Below are positions 30,973 through 42,061 of a stretch of DNA of 64,000 bases, one piece after another. The notes under the pieces are model-generated. The model searched no databases. It worked only from the letters and a program-made list of their open reading frames with translations, and was not told the DNA's origin. Each line of letters opens with the position of its first letter. The first letter of the stretch is position 1. The DNA comes from Monodelphis domestica (lineage: Eukaryota > Chordata > Mammalia > Didelphimorphia > Didelphidae), in the NCBI RefSeq assembly GCF_027887165.1, contig NC_077234.1, forward strand, positions 192,277,465 through 192,341,464. Reading direction: 5' to 3'. The translations under genes and the position numbers were made by a program.

Positions 30973-31394
30973 CTTCATCAAATTTATTAACAAATGAAAA
31001 AAAAATTCATGTCTAAAAATAACCCTTACACCCACACAATCTGTTACCTCCTTGCCAGGAAAGAAAAGAAGCATATTTCATTATTAATCATTGTTAACAG
31101 TTCTCTTGCCTTTTCCAGTTTGCCTTTACAATATTCTATTCATTGTCTAAATTGTTCCTCTGGGCATGCTCTCACTTTCCTGTGCGACCCTTCATACAAG
31201 TCATTCCTATTTCCTCTGAATTGATCCCTTTCATCATTTCTTATAGCTCAATAATTTGTCTTTGTATTCATAGACAACATTTGTTCATTCATCTCCTAAT
31301 TGATATGTTTACCCAACCTCTACTTGAAGACCTTCAAATGGAGAGAGTGAGCCCAACACCTCTCCACCACCTCTCCTAGCAGATCATTTGACTT
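30973..31394 (-). mobile_element. Possible L1 3' relic, antisense
   Basis: TCATCATTTCTTATAGCTCAA resembles the antisense L1 TCATTTCTTATAGCACAATA block, and TTCATTCATCTCCTAATTGAT resembles its CCAATTGATGGG. Strongly diverged, boundaries unsure. Confidence 0.4.
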
Positions 31395-31687
31395 TTTGGA
31401 TGGATCTGATTGTTAGGAAGTTCCTTACCTCATTCATATTAACCTAAAGTTACCTCCTTGTAAACTCTACCCTTTGCTTTTGGTTCTTGCCCCCAAGGTC
31501 TAATTTCACTTCCAGATAATAGCCCTTCAAATACCTGAAGACAGCCATCATATCTGCCCTTCTGCCCTGAATCTTCTCTTCTTCAGGCCAAATACTGCTG
31601 AGTTCCTTAACTTATCTGCAAATAATCCTGGACTGAAGACCTTTCAGAGTCTTGGCTGGCTTCCTCTGAGCACTCTTTAGTTTATCA
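31395..31687 (-). mobile_element. L3/CR1-type LINE 3' region, antisense, first part
   Basis: TTAGGAAGTTCCTTACCTCA, ATAGCCCTTCAAATACCTGA, AGACAGCCATCATATCTGCC, TTCTCTTCTTCAGGCCAAAT and TTTAGTTTATCAACGTCCTT give the diagnostic order of a CR1/L3 3' end in reverse. Confidence 0.75.
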
Positions 31688-31775
31688 ACGTCCTTTTTTT
31701 TTTTTAATATCCCTTACCTTCTGTCTTAGTATCAATTCTAAGTGACTGACCCAGGCTAATTGCCCACCTAATTTC
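31688..31775 (-). mobile_element. tRNA-headed SINE, truncated, inside L3
   Basis: T-rich tail, CCTTACCTTCTGTCTTAG, TATCAATTCTAAGTGACTG: only the tail and a small part of the core remain, inserted into the L3 relic. Confidence 0.65.
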
Positions 31776-31880
31776 AATGTCCTTCTTAAAAGCATGTTGC
31801 TCAGAACTGAGTAAAGTATTCTGGATGAGGACTGACAAGGGTGGAGTACAGAAGAATTATTGCTTCCTATTCCTGGAAGT
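31776..31880 (-). mobile_element. L3/CR1-type LINE, antisense, second part
   Basis: AATGTCCTTCTTAAAAGCATG, CTGAGTAAAGTATTCTGGAT and GAGTACAGAAGAATTATTGC continue the split L3/CR1. Confidence 0.6.
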
Positions 31881-32194
31881 GATTCCCTTATTAATGCACC
31901 CATACAATGAAAGTAAAACGTATATTTCATCATTAGTCTTCTGCAAGTTTGATTGGATATTTCATTGTTAACATATTGTGGTGACATTTTTGTTATTTGC
32001 ATTACACTTATGGCTCATGAAGCTTGCTGTCCAGCTTGTTAGAATGTAAATTCTCTCTATATACTTTTGTAATATGCATTATATATACCTTTGAATCTAT
32101 TATATACATAAATTATTATATAGGATATATATTCTAGATATACATAATACACACATATATACATACATACATCTTTGGTTTTTTTTTTTTTTGT

Positions 32195-32425
32195 TGTTAG
32201 TTCAGTCATATTCAACTCTTCATGACAGCATTTGGAATATTGGAGTGGTTTGCCTTTTCCTTCTCCAGCTCATTTTAGAGATGAGGAAACTGAGGCAAAT
32301 AGGGATAAGTGACTTGTCTAGGGTCATACAGCTGGTAACTGTCTGAGGTCAAATTTGAATTCCAGAAGAGGTGTCTTCCTGGCTCCAGTCCCAGAATACT
32401 ATCTCCTTTGCCACCTACCTGCTTA
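32195..32425 (-). mobile_element. SINE with RTE-type 3' end, antisense
   Basis: TATTGGAGTGGTTTGCCTTT, GATGAGGAAACTGAGGCAAA, GGGTCATACAGCTGGTAACT and a TGCCACCTACCTGC head. Confidence 0.8.
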
Positions 32426-32515
32426 TTAGAATGTCAGTAGAGTAGAGATTTTAACAGTCATTGTTTTTGTAACCTCAGCTCCTACCACAGTGTCTGGCTT
32501 ATAATGTAACAATGC
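32426..32515 (+). mobile_element. L2 3' end, sense
   Basis: TTAGAATGTCAGTAGAGTAGA, GTAACCTCAGCTCCTACCAC and CAGTGTCTGGCTTATA. Confidence 0.5.
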
Positions 32516-33605
32516 TATTAGTATCCCAGACCCTTCTTAAATCCTGCTTATCTCCCTGGGCATTGTAGCTCCTCAGAGCTTCATGAGCAGATACAGAACC
32601 CTCATTTGACAGAAGACAGCCCTGCTCAGTGCTACAAGGAGGCTAGGGAGGATCTTCCTGCCTGACACCTTGTTCTAGCCCCTTAGAGGTCTTAGAGTAC
32701 CCCTCCATCTTCCCTGATGACCCCCCAGGCTGGCAAGGACTGCTTGTACTCGATCCTGCAGTTGCTTGGTTACAGAGGTGGATCAGTGGAATTTACTGCC
32801 CTAGTGAGGCAAGCAGTCAGGTCTTAAAGCTCAGGGAGGTGTAGATGTAAGAGAAAGCTATGGGGGAGACCCCATGAGAGAACTCCATCCAGTAACAACC
32901 TCTGCCTCTGGGAAAAGCTGGCTTCTCGCACTGGATCATTCTCAGTCCAAGGCCCCCTTTTTCTCGGTTCTTTTCACTTTGCTATGATGCTTTTTTTGTG
33001 GTGTGTCAGAACTTTATTTAAATTCAAGGACAAAATAACAGACTTCTTCCAAATTTTATATGGTAATTTTATGTGATTATTTTTCCTCCTCTGTTTCCAT
33101 TGAATTTTGGCTCTTCCAAGCCCATTCCAAGGTGTGACCAGATGGTTTCAAGGGATATTCAGAAATTTTCAACATAAACTTTTATTTTTGTTTAATTTTT
33201 TTAAAAATCAATATTTCAATACTTTAGGAACAGGACAAACAAGCACCAACAGGTACTAATACTTCAAACTAGATAGGAATCACAAGCCTATATAGAATTA
33301 TGCCCTGCTAAAGCAATGGGAAAACTTGATATCTTTGAGCATCAGTGTTTTTATTCTTTGCCAGATCCTGACTTCTTCCTCAGTAATTCACAGAGATCTG
33401 CTTAGCTCTTTCCTCTGTTTCTTTCCTTCACAGCATAGTTTTTAAGAATTTAAATTAATATGGGGGATTTTGAGAATAATTTAGTATTAATCCATCAAAG
33501 TGCTTCTTTTATTTGATGTTGGGTAAATTTAGGATTTTTTTAAAAGTTGAAAAAAATGTATGTAATACTTTGTCCCCAAAGTCTTAGTGTACAATGTTTA
33601 AAAAA
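32516..33605. other. Unclassified; GC-richer block 32.52-32.96 kb
   Basis: About 440 bases of above-average GC with no repeat words I recognise, then AT-rich sequence. No start-to-stop gene, splice-bounded frame or RNA gene is apparent. It could be unique intronic DNA. Confidence 0.35.
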
Positions 33606-33806
33606 AAATCCTTTCTTTTTTACCCTTACCTTCCATCATAGAATCAATACTGTATTTTGGTTCCAAGGCAAAAAAGTGGTAAGGACCAAGCAGTGGGGGT
33701 TAAGTGACTTGCCCATCTAGGAAGTGTCCAAGGCCAGATTTGAACCTAGGACCTCTTGTCTTTAGGCCTGACTCTCAATCCACTGAGCTACCTAGCTGTC
33801 CTTCTT
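33606..33806 (-). mobile_element. tRNA-headed marsupial SINE, antisense
   Basis: ACCCTTACCTTCCATCATAG, AGTGGTAAGGACCAAGCAG, AAGTGACTTGCCCATCTAG (core shortened), CAGATTTGAACCTAGGACC and a CTACCTAGCTGTCC head. Confidence 0.85.
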
Positions 33807-34329
33807 GGTACAGTTTTAATCTATTAAAACTAAGACTGTTTGGAATACCTTATATCAGAGAAGTACTTTGGAAGATAGAAAATGCTAAGATCTAGATGGT
33901 GTTGATAAAAGACTGAAAAGTTAACTTTTTAGGGATTCTTTTAATTATAGAAAAAAGAAAGGCAACAAAATGACAAGATTTATTTTCTTAAAGCTATTTT
34001 AAGGGTTTAAAAATATCTCAGTACAATGGAAAAGAGACAGAAGTTTCAATTTTTTATGGAAAATGGTTTTTGTTTTGACCCATGTTCCTAAATTAGAATG
34101 ATAAAACTGAACTCCGTGTAATTTCAGTTTATCTTCAAGGAAGAAATGAGAAAATTTACTTCTTTCATTGTCTGGGAGAATGCCTATGGGTTTTAGAGAG
34201 TAGCATAAGGGAGTTAGGGTGCCTCCTGGCCCAGTGTGTCATCAGAAAACATGAAAAGAAGAAAGTCAAATGGCACTGAAAATAATCTAATAGTCTTATA
34301 GTAAGCCTTTTTAAAAATGGAAATTATGT

Positions 34330-34800
34330 TTGTCTGGCCTAATTTACTTTTAGTGAACCCATGCTGGACCACAGGGATCACCACTTTGAAGTGTTCATAA
34401 TCCATCCGTTTAATAATACATTTTAGAACCTTGCCAGAAACCCATAAACCCCGTCCCCTCCAGCACTTTGCTCTACTTCCCCAGCCTCCATCCTCTTCTC
34501 CACCCTAGTTTCATGTGATTTGTCTAGGCCTGATGATTTTAATTCATTGAAAGCAGTTATTTTTTACTATTTTATTTATCTTGGTCTGTTGTGCTCTCTA
34601 ATTATTTTTTGTTCTATTTTTCCCAGACTTGATAGTCATGTTTTTCTTTAAAAAAAAATAGGAGTAAAATCTTTTTCATTTTTTTCCTTTGTCATCTACC
34701 ATTGAGTGATCCTCCTCAAGTAGCAGACCACACCCCTCCTTTTTCTTTCACCAGTATTCCAGGAATGCCTTTTTTTCTTAAGGTATTTTGAAAACAAAAT
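34330..34800 (-). mobile_element. L3/CR1-like relic, antisense
   Basis: TGTCTGGCCTAATTTACTTT, AGTGAACCCATGCTGGACC, AATAATACATTTTAGAACC, TTGCCAGAAACCC and TTGTCTAGGCCTGATGA fit an old CR1/L3-type element. Family assignment is by wording only. Confidence 0.45.
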
Positions 34801-36460
34801 GTAAATTATTATTGGAATAATGGCACACAGTCACTTCTCCACACCTTTGTCCTCTTACCTGTAATTTTATTTTTTTTAAATGCCCAAGGGATTAGGTTTG
34901 GGGGGAGAATAGATATTACCATATTTTGGGAGAGTCTGGACATCTGTTTAAGGAACACTTATTTCCTTCAGCTCATTTCAATGTATTCTTACAAGAGAAT
35001 ATTTGTATTTGAGCTTATTTCTTAAGAATAGAATATAGAACATTCACAGTCTTGAGACTGGGGATATAGAGACTTTGACTTTTTGTAGTTTTTAAATATG
35101 ACTCACAGTAAAACCTCCTTAAGGGACATTTATAGTGCTAAGTTGTCTTAAATTTTTGGTTGTAACAAATAATTTAAAAAAATTTCCAACATTTTCATTT
35201 AAAAGATGGTAGTAATTCTTACTCTAGAGTGGTAGTTTCCAACCTTTGTATGAGGAAGAACTAGTGTTCATTTCTTGAAATCTTGAAGTCACTAGGAATA
35301 TGTAGAGAAGGGGAGAAGAGCTTGATAGTGAAGGACTAGGGTAGAACAGGAGAAAACTTGTAAGGCTTAACTACAGAGGTTTGATCTTATCTTCAGAGGC
35401 ACTTTAATAAGACATCTTGTGACTTAATACATCAGGCTTATAATGGATGAGTGATTTTATTGGTCTCCAGTATTCCCACTGGTGTGTGTCTTGTCCTGTA
35501 CAAGCCTTCCCATCTTGTGAGTCTTCTTGTCCCATAAGAATCCTCTAGAGCATCTATTGAATATGCTGAAGATTTTTTAATATTTCATGGATACCACTGC
35601 AGCACTAAGACTGCCCATCTGTTCTCCATCACTCTTGTGACCAGCCCACTTCCTCTTTTATTTCTCTGATTATTTTTCAAGTTATTTCTTATGTGCTTGT
35701 CATATGTTTTCAAATTTCCCTTTGTATTACCTGTAATATTTATTCTTAGAAAGATGTGGTAGTTAAGTACTCAGTCATATGGCATCACCAGGAGAATAGT
35801 AGTGTTTTCTTTTTCTTTCTTTATTTTAGTGTTTTGTTTTTAAAGGTAGACTTTTCTGGTCATAGAACAACTGAGATCATTGACAGCACTACATGGTTTC
35901 CCAAATAGAATCAAGCTCTTTTTCCTCCAATTCACTTGTGAGTCCAGTTCATTGTCCTCCTGTAAGACTTTTTCAAGACAGATATACTATTGTATAAAAC
36001 CCATTGAGCTGCCTATTCAACTGTATATATGTAATATGTATCCTGAACAACATGCCATTGTACTCTTTTTTTATTATGAATGTAATTATTGACAAATATA
36101 TATTTTATCATACAAAGAACAAAAAAAGAATCAGATATTAACAAAATGGCACCCCCTTTTGGGACACTTTATTTAATTAGCTTTGTTTTTTGTATAATTT
36201 AAAATGGTTTTGCACTTTTTTCCCCCCTTTGCGTCTATCACTTCCCAGAGGCTCAACTCTGCTCAGTAGAAATCTTCCCTTATGATGAAAAGAAAAAATA
36301 TATTAATACCATCCACTGCATTTTAGACACAAATCTGCCAGAAACAATTTCATTTATTACTCTTCTACATCCAAGCAATTTATAGCCTCAAGAGAAAAAT
36401 GTCAAAAATGAAACAGGTCTCCCCATGCTCTTAGATGCTCTAACCATCTTCACAGAGGTT
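34801..36460. other. Unclassified AT-rich intron sequence
   Basis: No gene. A weak L1 3'-like patch lies around 36080-36135. The rest shows no named repeat and could be ordinary unique intron. Confidence 0.35.
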
Positions 36461-36468
36461 AGAGAAAT

Positions 36469-36575
36469 ACTGGGTCAAAAGAAGGGACAGTGGTTTAGGG
36501 GATGCTGCTGTTTCCTGGGCTCTGGGACTCAGGGTCCTAGGATATCTCCATCTGAGTACCAGGAAAGGCAAGGCA
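36469..36575 (+). repeat. Left arm of a 107-bp near-perfect inverted repeat
   Basis: From ACTGGGTCAAAAGAAGGG to CCAGGAAAGGCAAGGCA. By base-by-base reading it matches the reverse complement of 37003-37109 at 106 of 107 positions (single G/A difference in CTCTGGGACTC). The flanks do not match beyond these ends. It matches no SINE, LINE or LTR of this window. Confidence 0.95.
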
Positions 36576-37002
36576 TCTGCACTTAAAGAAAAACAGATTA
36601 ACACACTGACCATGTCTGAGAAAGTCTTCCAAATCTGTCCCATTTGCATTGGAGTGGCATGGGTTGTCTGTGGCAGAAATGGTTTTATATTAGTATACCC
36701 ACTCTATCAGCAAACTTTGCTTATAGAAGGTATTTATTTAATATTAAATTAAACTGAAATGAATAATTCCCTTCTGGTAAGTTCAAGAGCTATGGGAATA
36801 ACAGCACTCCCTGAATCTCTGGCTAAGTTGTCAGCTCTAGACCTTCAAGCCTCTATCCAGGAGAGTAGTCTGATTTTACTAATTTTGAAATTCACTGATG
36901 ACTGACTACCTACAGGGCAATAAACAAGCCTCAATGAAGAAGCAAGGTAATCAGTGAGAGAGACAGGAGGTAGATGTTCTAGACAAGTCAGACCACTACC
37001 AC

Positions 37003-37109
37003 TGCCTTGCCTTTCCTGGTACTCAGATGGAGATATCCTAGGACCCTGAGTCTCAGAGCCCAGGAAACAGCAGCATCCCCTAAACCACTGTCCCTTCTTT
37101 TGACCCAGT
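37003..37109 (-). repeat. Right arm of the 107-bp inverted repeat
   Basis: Mirror of 36469-36575 across a 427-bp spacer (36576-37002) of unclassified, non-repetitive-looking DNA. The identity is far higher than between any other repeats here apart from small tandem duplications, so the pair is young or kept alike by conversion. Confidence 0.95.
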
Positions 37110-37261
37110 GCCTAGTTTACCATTCAGTAGTTAAAATGCCTAATCACCACTGCCTGATTTGTTAAGAGGGTGGTGGTAGTGGGGGGAACTAGCATTCCTT
37201 TTTTTGTATTTCTTAGCACCCAAGATGTGGATATTTTGGAAAAGGTCCAGGAGTAGCATTG

Positions 37262-37545
37262 CGCAAATATTTATTTATTTATTTAATAAATATTTATTAT
37301 TATTATAATATATATAATATATATTATATAAATATTATATTATTATAAAAATTATTAAATAAATATTTATTTTTATATAAATATTTAAATACACATAATT
37401 CATATGTGTAATATAATTTATATATATATACTGTATTGTAATAAATATTTATAGGAGAAATATTGCTTAAATAGGTTGCAATATATTAAATTAAAAAAAA
37501 ATATATATACACACACAAATATAAGTATACATATAAGTAATACAA
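37262..37545. repeat. TTTA/TA low-complexity tract
   Basis: (TTTA)n grading into TATAATATATA-type sequence with several short palindromes. No function evident. Confidence 0.85.
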
Positions 37546-37591
37546 ATTAAATAGGTTGGAAATAGGCCCCTTAGAGAAACATGAAAAGAAC

Positions 37592-37780
37592 TTCTATTTT
37601 TTTTTTTTTAAACCCTTACCCTTACTGTGTATTGGTTCCAAGGCAAAAGAGTGTGGTAAGGGCTAGGCAATGGGGGTCCAGTGACTTGCCCAGGGTCACA
37701 CAAATGAGGTCAGATTTGAACCTACCACCTCCTGTCTCTAGGCTTGGCTTTCAATCCACTGAGCCACCCAACTGCCCTCT
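37592..37780 (-). mobile_element. tRNA-headed marsupial SINE, antisense
   Basis: T-rich tail, AGTGTGGTAAGGGCTAGGC, GTGACTTGCCCAGGGTCAC, CAGATTTGAACCTACCACC and a GAGCCACCCAACTGCCC head. The core is shortened after CACACAAATG. Confidence 0.85.
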
Positions 37781-38039
37781 ATTTTTTTTTTTTTAAGAGA
37801 ACACCAAACAATGATTTAATAATTCAACTCCCATACATCCTCACAGTAATTCTTGAAGCTTTGGGGGAAAGCACATGTCTCTTTAAAATTTCTGATCACC
37901 AGTGATCTACAGATGTCTAAGCAGTTTTATAAAACCAACTGATAATTATGTTGCAAAGCAAAGGCAATTAGTTTATGTCTTAGGGGATCAAAAGAGTTAG
38001 TGAGCCTCTCTGACTCAAATTTAATTTTTTGTTGTGAAG

Positions 38040-38190
38040 CAGTACAGTACAGTGGAAAGAAGGTTTCTTATTAGAGTTGGATAACCAGAATTTGAATCTC
38101 AGTTTTGCTACTTTATGTTCTTGAACATCAGTATCTTTATTTGTAAAATAGGAGTGCCAGTTTGATATCAGTCTCTAAGAAAGCTAACTT
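38040..38190 (+). mobile_element. MIR-family SINE, sense
   Basis: CAGTACAGTGGAAAGAAGG, CCAGAATTTGAATCTCAG and TCTTTATTTGTAAAATAGG. Confidence 0.6.
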
Positions 38191-38309
38191 CGAGGTCTAA
38201 ATCCATTCTCTTATTATTAATACAACCCAATGTTGAGATGGTCAAGATCAGTGAAGTAGGATGATGCCATGCAGTGGTTTTTAACCTGGGATTTGTGAAT
38301 TCCCCCTTC

Positions 38310-39075
38310 CAAATTCTTTCTTAAAATTTTTTTATTTTTTAATATCCATTAAAAAACATCTTGAATTCCAAATTCTCTCCCTTCTTTCAGTCCTTCCTCT
38401 ACCAATTGAGAAGGCAAGCAATAGAGTAGCAATTGCACATGTGAAATCAAGCAACATATTTCCATACTAACCATGTTGTAAAAAAAAAAAGCAAGAAAAA
38501 TTAATTGAAGAAAAAGTATCCTTCAATCTATACTTAGAGTTCATCAGTTTTTTTCTCTTGAGGTAGATAGCATTTTTCATGAGCCCTTTGGAATTGCCTT
38601 GGATCATTGTATTGATAAAGAGTAGCTAAGTCTTTCACAGTTGATCATCATTACCTCAATATTGCTGTCACTGTGTACAGCATTCTCTTAGTTCTATTCA
38701 CTTTACTTTTCATCAGTTCACATCTCCCCATTTTTTTCTGAAACTATCACCCTTGTCATTCCTTAGAGCTTAATAGTATTCCATCACAATCACATACCAC
38801 AACTTGTTTAGCCATTCTCCAATTGATGGGCACCCCAATTCTTTGCTAGTACAAAAAAAGCTGCTATGAATATTTTTTGTGCATTTAGGTACTTCTCCTT
38901 TTTCTTTGATCTACCTAGTAGTGGTATTGCTGGGTCAAAGTTTTATAGCCCTTTGGACATAGCTCTAAATTGTTCATTAGAATGCTTAGGCCAGTGTGAA
39001 ATCTTTCTCTCTGTCTGTCATTTCAGCAGGATTAGATTCCATTGTAATCTTAAGGATTTATGTTTTTTTTTTTTG
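38310..39075 (-). mobile_element. L1 3' end, antisense
   Basis: TGAGGTAGATAGCATTTTTC, GGAATTGCCTTGGATCATTG, CACAGTTGATCATCATTACC, TTAATAGTATTCCATCACAA, TAGCCATTCTCCAATTGATG and GTATTGCTGGGTCAAAG give the full antisense marsupial L1 3' UTR and ORF2 end. Confidence 0.8.
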
Positions 39076-39204
39076 CATTTAAAGACATTATTCTGAAAAG
39101 GGGTCCATATGCTTTACCAGAAAGGTTAAGAACCTTCTCATGTAGTGGAAGAAAATATTGGGCTTGAGTAAGGAAAAATTTAGTGGGTTGAATCCCACCT
39201 CAAT

Positions 39205-39360
39205 ATTTATTAGTGTTTTTTTTTTAATTTTATCATTGATAAACATTTATTTCTTCTCTTATCCACCTTCCCCAGTATTGGGGGGAAAAAAGGAAGATGA
39301 AAACCCATGAAACAAATATGAAGAGTTAAGTAAGACACACACCTTTAAGTTTTTTGCTCC
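39205..39360 (-). mobile_element. L1 3' fragment, antisense
   Basis: TTATCATTGATAAACATTTAT, CCTTCCCCAGTATTG and CCCATGAAACAAATATGAAG match the 25.4 and 26.4 kb L1 3' pieces. Confidence 0.45.
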
Positions 39361-39490
39361 TAATTCCCCGAACTGCTTTTCCATCTCCTTTGCCTTGCAC
39401 TTTTCCCTACCTCTCTTCCTGCCTTTCAGGTCCCTTTTATATATTGTTGATTCCTGTCAGAATGTAAGATCCTTATGTGCAGAGACTATC

Positions 39491-39507
39491 ATATATACAT
39501 ACATACA

Positions 39508-39590
<83 letters not shown>
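39491..39590 (+). repeat. (CATA)n/(TA)n compound microsatellite
   Basis: About eleven CATA units followed by about 27 TA units. Long TA runs are cruciform-prone and unstable. L1 ORF2 sequence starts directly on its right side. Confidence 0.95.
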
Positions 39591-39593
<3 letters not shown>

Positions 39594-39594
39594 C

Positions 39595-39760
39595 CCCTTT
39601 TGGGGAAATTTGTAGGCAATTTGTATTTTTGTAAGTATTCATCCTTATCGCCTAGATTGGCATATTTATTGCCATATAATTGGGCAAAGAAGTTTTTAAT
39701 GATTGCCTTAATTTCCTCTTCATTGGAGGTAAGGTCCCTCCTTTTCATCTATTTGTCACT
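39595..39760 (-). mobile_element. L1 ORF2 fragment, antisense
   Basis: The minus strand encodes LTSNEEEIKAIIKNFFAQLY and NKYANLGDKDEYLQKYKL, near-identical to the ORF2 segment at 46.6-46.7 kb, between the endonuclease and reverse transcriptase domains. Confidence 0.8.
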
Positions 39761-40149
39761 TCTTTTAGCATAATATTTTTCAATTACATGGTTGAAGAAA
39801 AAAATATGTCCTGTATTCTACATTTTAAGCTCATTTGCCAGAAATAATTTTAAAAAATTTAACATTAATCTAATTAAGTATTTCTGGCTTGGAGAGATAT
39901 CCAAATTGGCATTGTTCCACATTCCATCTGACTCTTTACCAAACAATTTTAGGTAACATTTATAGAATCTTAATCAAGGAAAAAGATCACAGGATTTAAA
40001 ATTACCATTTGAATTACTATGCCCATTCCCTACTGGACTAGTCCCACTTCTTTAATAAACAAAGAAGTAGCCTCTTCTCTGACAGATATTAACATCCTTT
40101 CTCATTGAGGAAGGGTGGATCATATTATTTCTTAATTGTTTCAGTTTTG

Positions 40150-40400
40150 CGGAAACGGACATTTTAAAATATGTTCCCACAACATTTATAAACCATAATT
40201 TCTTCAGCCACATTAATAAGCATCTGCCTAATTTCTAGCTCTTTGCCACCATAAAAAGAGCTACTTATGAATATTTTTGTACATTTGAGTCTTTTTCCCT
40301 TTTTCTTTTACCTTTGTGGTATATAGGCCTAGTATTGTACTTATGCTAGTACTGTACTATACTAGGTTGGATTCAAGCTTTCTCCATATTATAATGCATT
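40150..40400 (-). mobile_element. L1 ORF2 3' fragment, antisense
   Basis: TTCAGCCACATTAATAAGC, CTCTTTGCCACCATAAAAAG and GAATATTTTTGTACATTTGA. Diverged. Confidence 0.55.
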
Positions 40401-40439
40401 CTAGCTAATCTTAACCTTTTTTCCATCAAGTCCCCTCTG

Positions 40440-40600
40440 AATAGATTAGTTATTAGTTTTAGCACTATGGGTAAGTCACTTTTTCTGTCTGACCCTCAGT
40501 TTTAACATCTGTAAAACAAAAAAAAATAATCATGGTACCTCAGAAAGTTGCTGTGATGCAAACACTGACTGAATAAATTTGATTGAATAATGGTAATAGT
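40440..40600 (+). mobile_element. MIR fragment, sense
   Basis: GGGTAAGTCACTTTTTCTG, CCTCAGTTTTAACATCTGTA and GGTACCTCAGAAAGTTGCTG. Confidence 0.55.
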
Positions 40601-40633
40601 ATAAACACAAGTTCTATAAGTTCTTCTTGTCTT

Positions 40634-40830
40634 TTTTTTAACCTTTACTTTCCATCTTATCAATCAATACTATGTATTCCAGGGAGGAAGAGTGGTAAGG
40701 GCTAGGCAATGGAGGCTGTGACTTGCCCAGGGGCACACAGCTGGGATGAGTCTGGGATCAAATTTGAACTTGGGACCTCCTATCTCTGGGGTTGGCTTTC
40801 AATCTACTGAACCCCCTCCTGGCTGTCCCC
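40634..40830 (-). mobile_element. tRNA-headed marsupial SINE, antisense
   Basis: CTTTACTTTCCATCTTATC, AGAGTGGTAAGGGCTAGGC, GTGACTTGCCCAGGGGCAC, CAAATTTGAACTTGGGACC and a CCTGGCTGTCCCC head. Confidence 0.85.
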
Positions 40831-41968
40831 TAAAGTTCTACAAGTTCTCACCTAAGGTTTGTGGTTCCTCACTTTCACCTCACTCTACTGCTGGTGGCTC
40901 TCACAACCCTATTGACCTCATGCTTAAATACCCTTTATTTGGGTTTGATTTTAACTCTCTGGATCTCTGGTCTCTGGATCTAGCTGACTTCCCAAAGTTA
41001 TTGCAGGAGTAGGGGGTCAAAAGTACATTTCCTCTCTATGTACATTTTTTGTTTGTTTGTTTATTTTGGATCCATTGAAAGTCCCAAGAATTATCCTGAG
41101 AAATAAGGAGACAATACTGTATGACTTCATTCAGGAGCAGGAAACTTATCTGATATAAAACAAAGAATTCTAAGCTCAGAAGAATGAATGTTGGGTGGAG
41201 TAGAAGAGAAAGGAGATCTGCAGAGGATTCCTAGAAGAATGACTGACTTCTAGTGAAGTAGGCTGTGTAGAAGTGCATGCTTCCCAATGATGTCTATCTA
41301 GATACTGGGAGATGCTGCATTCTTAAAAACAAACAAACAAAAAACTGAGGAGCCCAGCTTGCCCACTTGGGATTCCTGCTGAGGGAGTTCTGTGCTGTGC
41401 TAGGCAAAACTGATTGAGTGTTTCTCCTAAGTATGGCAACGTGGTGACGTGGTGACCCTTTGACAGGGGTGATGCCACTCAATAGCCTTGGTAAAGTCTA
41501 AGTAGCTCAAGTAAGAATCTTGAGCAGTTTAGAGCTAACCAGTGGATTAGAGGTGGGTTCAGACTTGAGGAACCTGGGTATTTCTAGCTTGGGCAAAAAG
41601 AGAAGACAGTCTTTTTTTTTTAAGAGAAAAGAATAGGAAGATCAACTCACATTTCTATTAAAACTTTCTATAACTGGTAGGCTAAGTAATTCCTACTACC
41701 TTGACCTCTGCTAAATATACTTTAAGATCTCATTTCATATGATAGCAACTCTGAATCTTAAACCTACCTGAATTCATTGACTTAAGGAGGTGATAGTTTT
41801 GTACTCTCTAAATCTTTCAGGCTTAGTTCCCTTATCAAGCATCAGGTTTCCTTTGGGATAAGAAGTGATCTCACAGAATTCAGATATCAGACTGAGGTGG
41901 AAGGGATCTTATAAAAGCTAACATTTTGTGCAATTTTCCTGTTTACAGTGTCCTTTACATTATGTATC
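40831..41968. other. Unclassified intron segment
   Basis: A sense-strand stretch at 41040-41065 is (GTTT)n-like. The rest shows no named repeat, gene or RNA. Confidence 0.35.
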
Positions 41969-42061
41969 ATTTTTTGTGTGCTAAAATTTTTTTATTTTTT
42001 AAAATTAATTGTAGTCAATTTAGAACATTATTCCTTGGTTACAAGAATCATTATTTCCCTC

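Noticed and set aside
39491-39590. CRISPR-like or regulatory array
   Set aside because: It is a simple CATA/TA microsatellite. There are no spacers or conserved direct repeats of CRISPR type, and the genome is mammalian.
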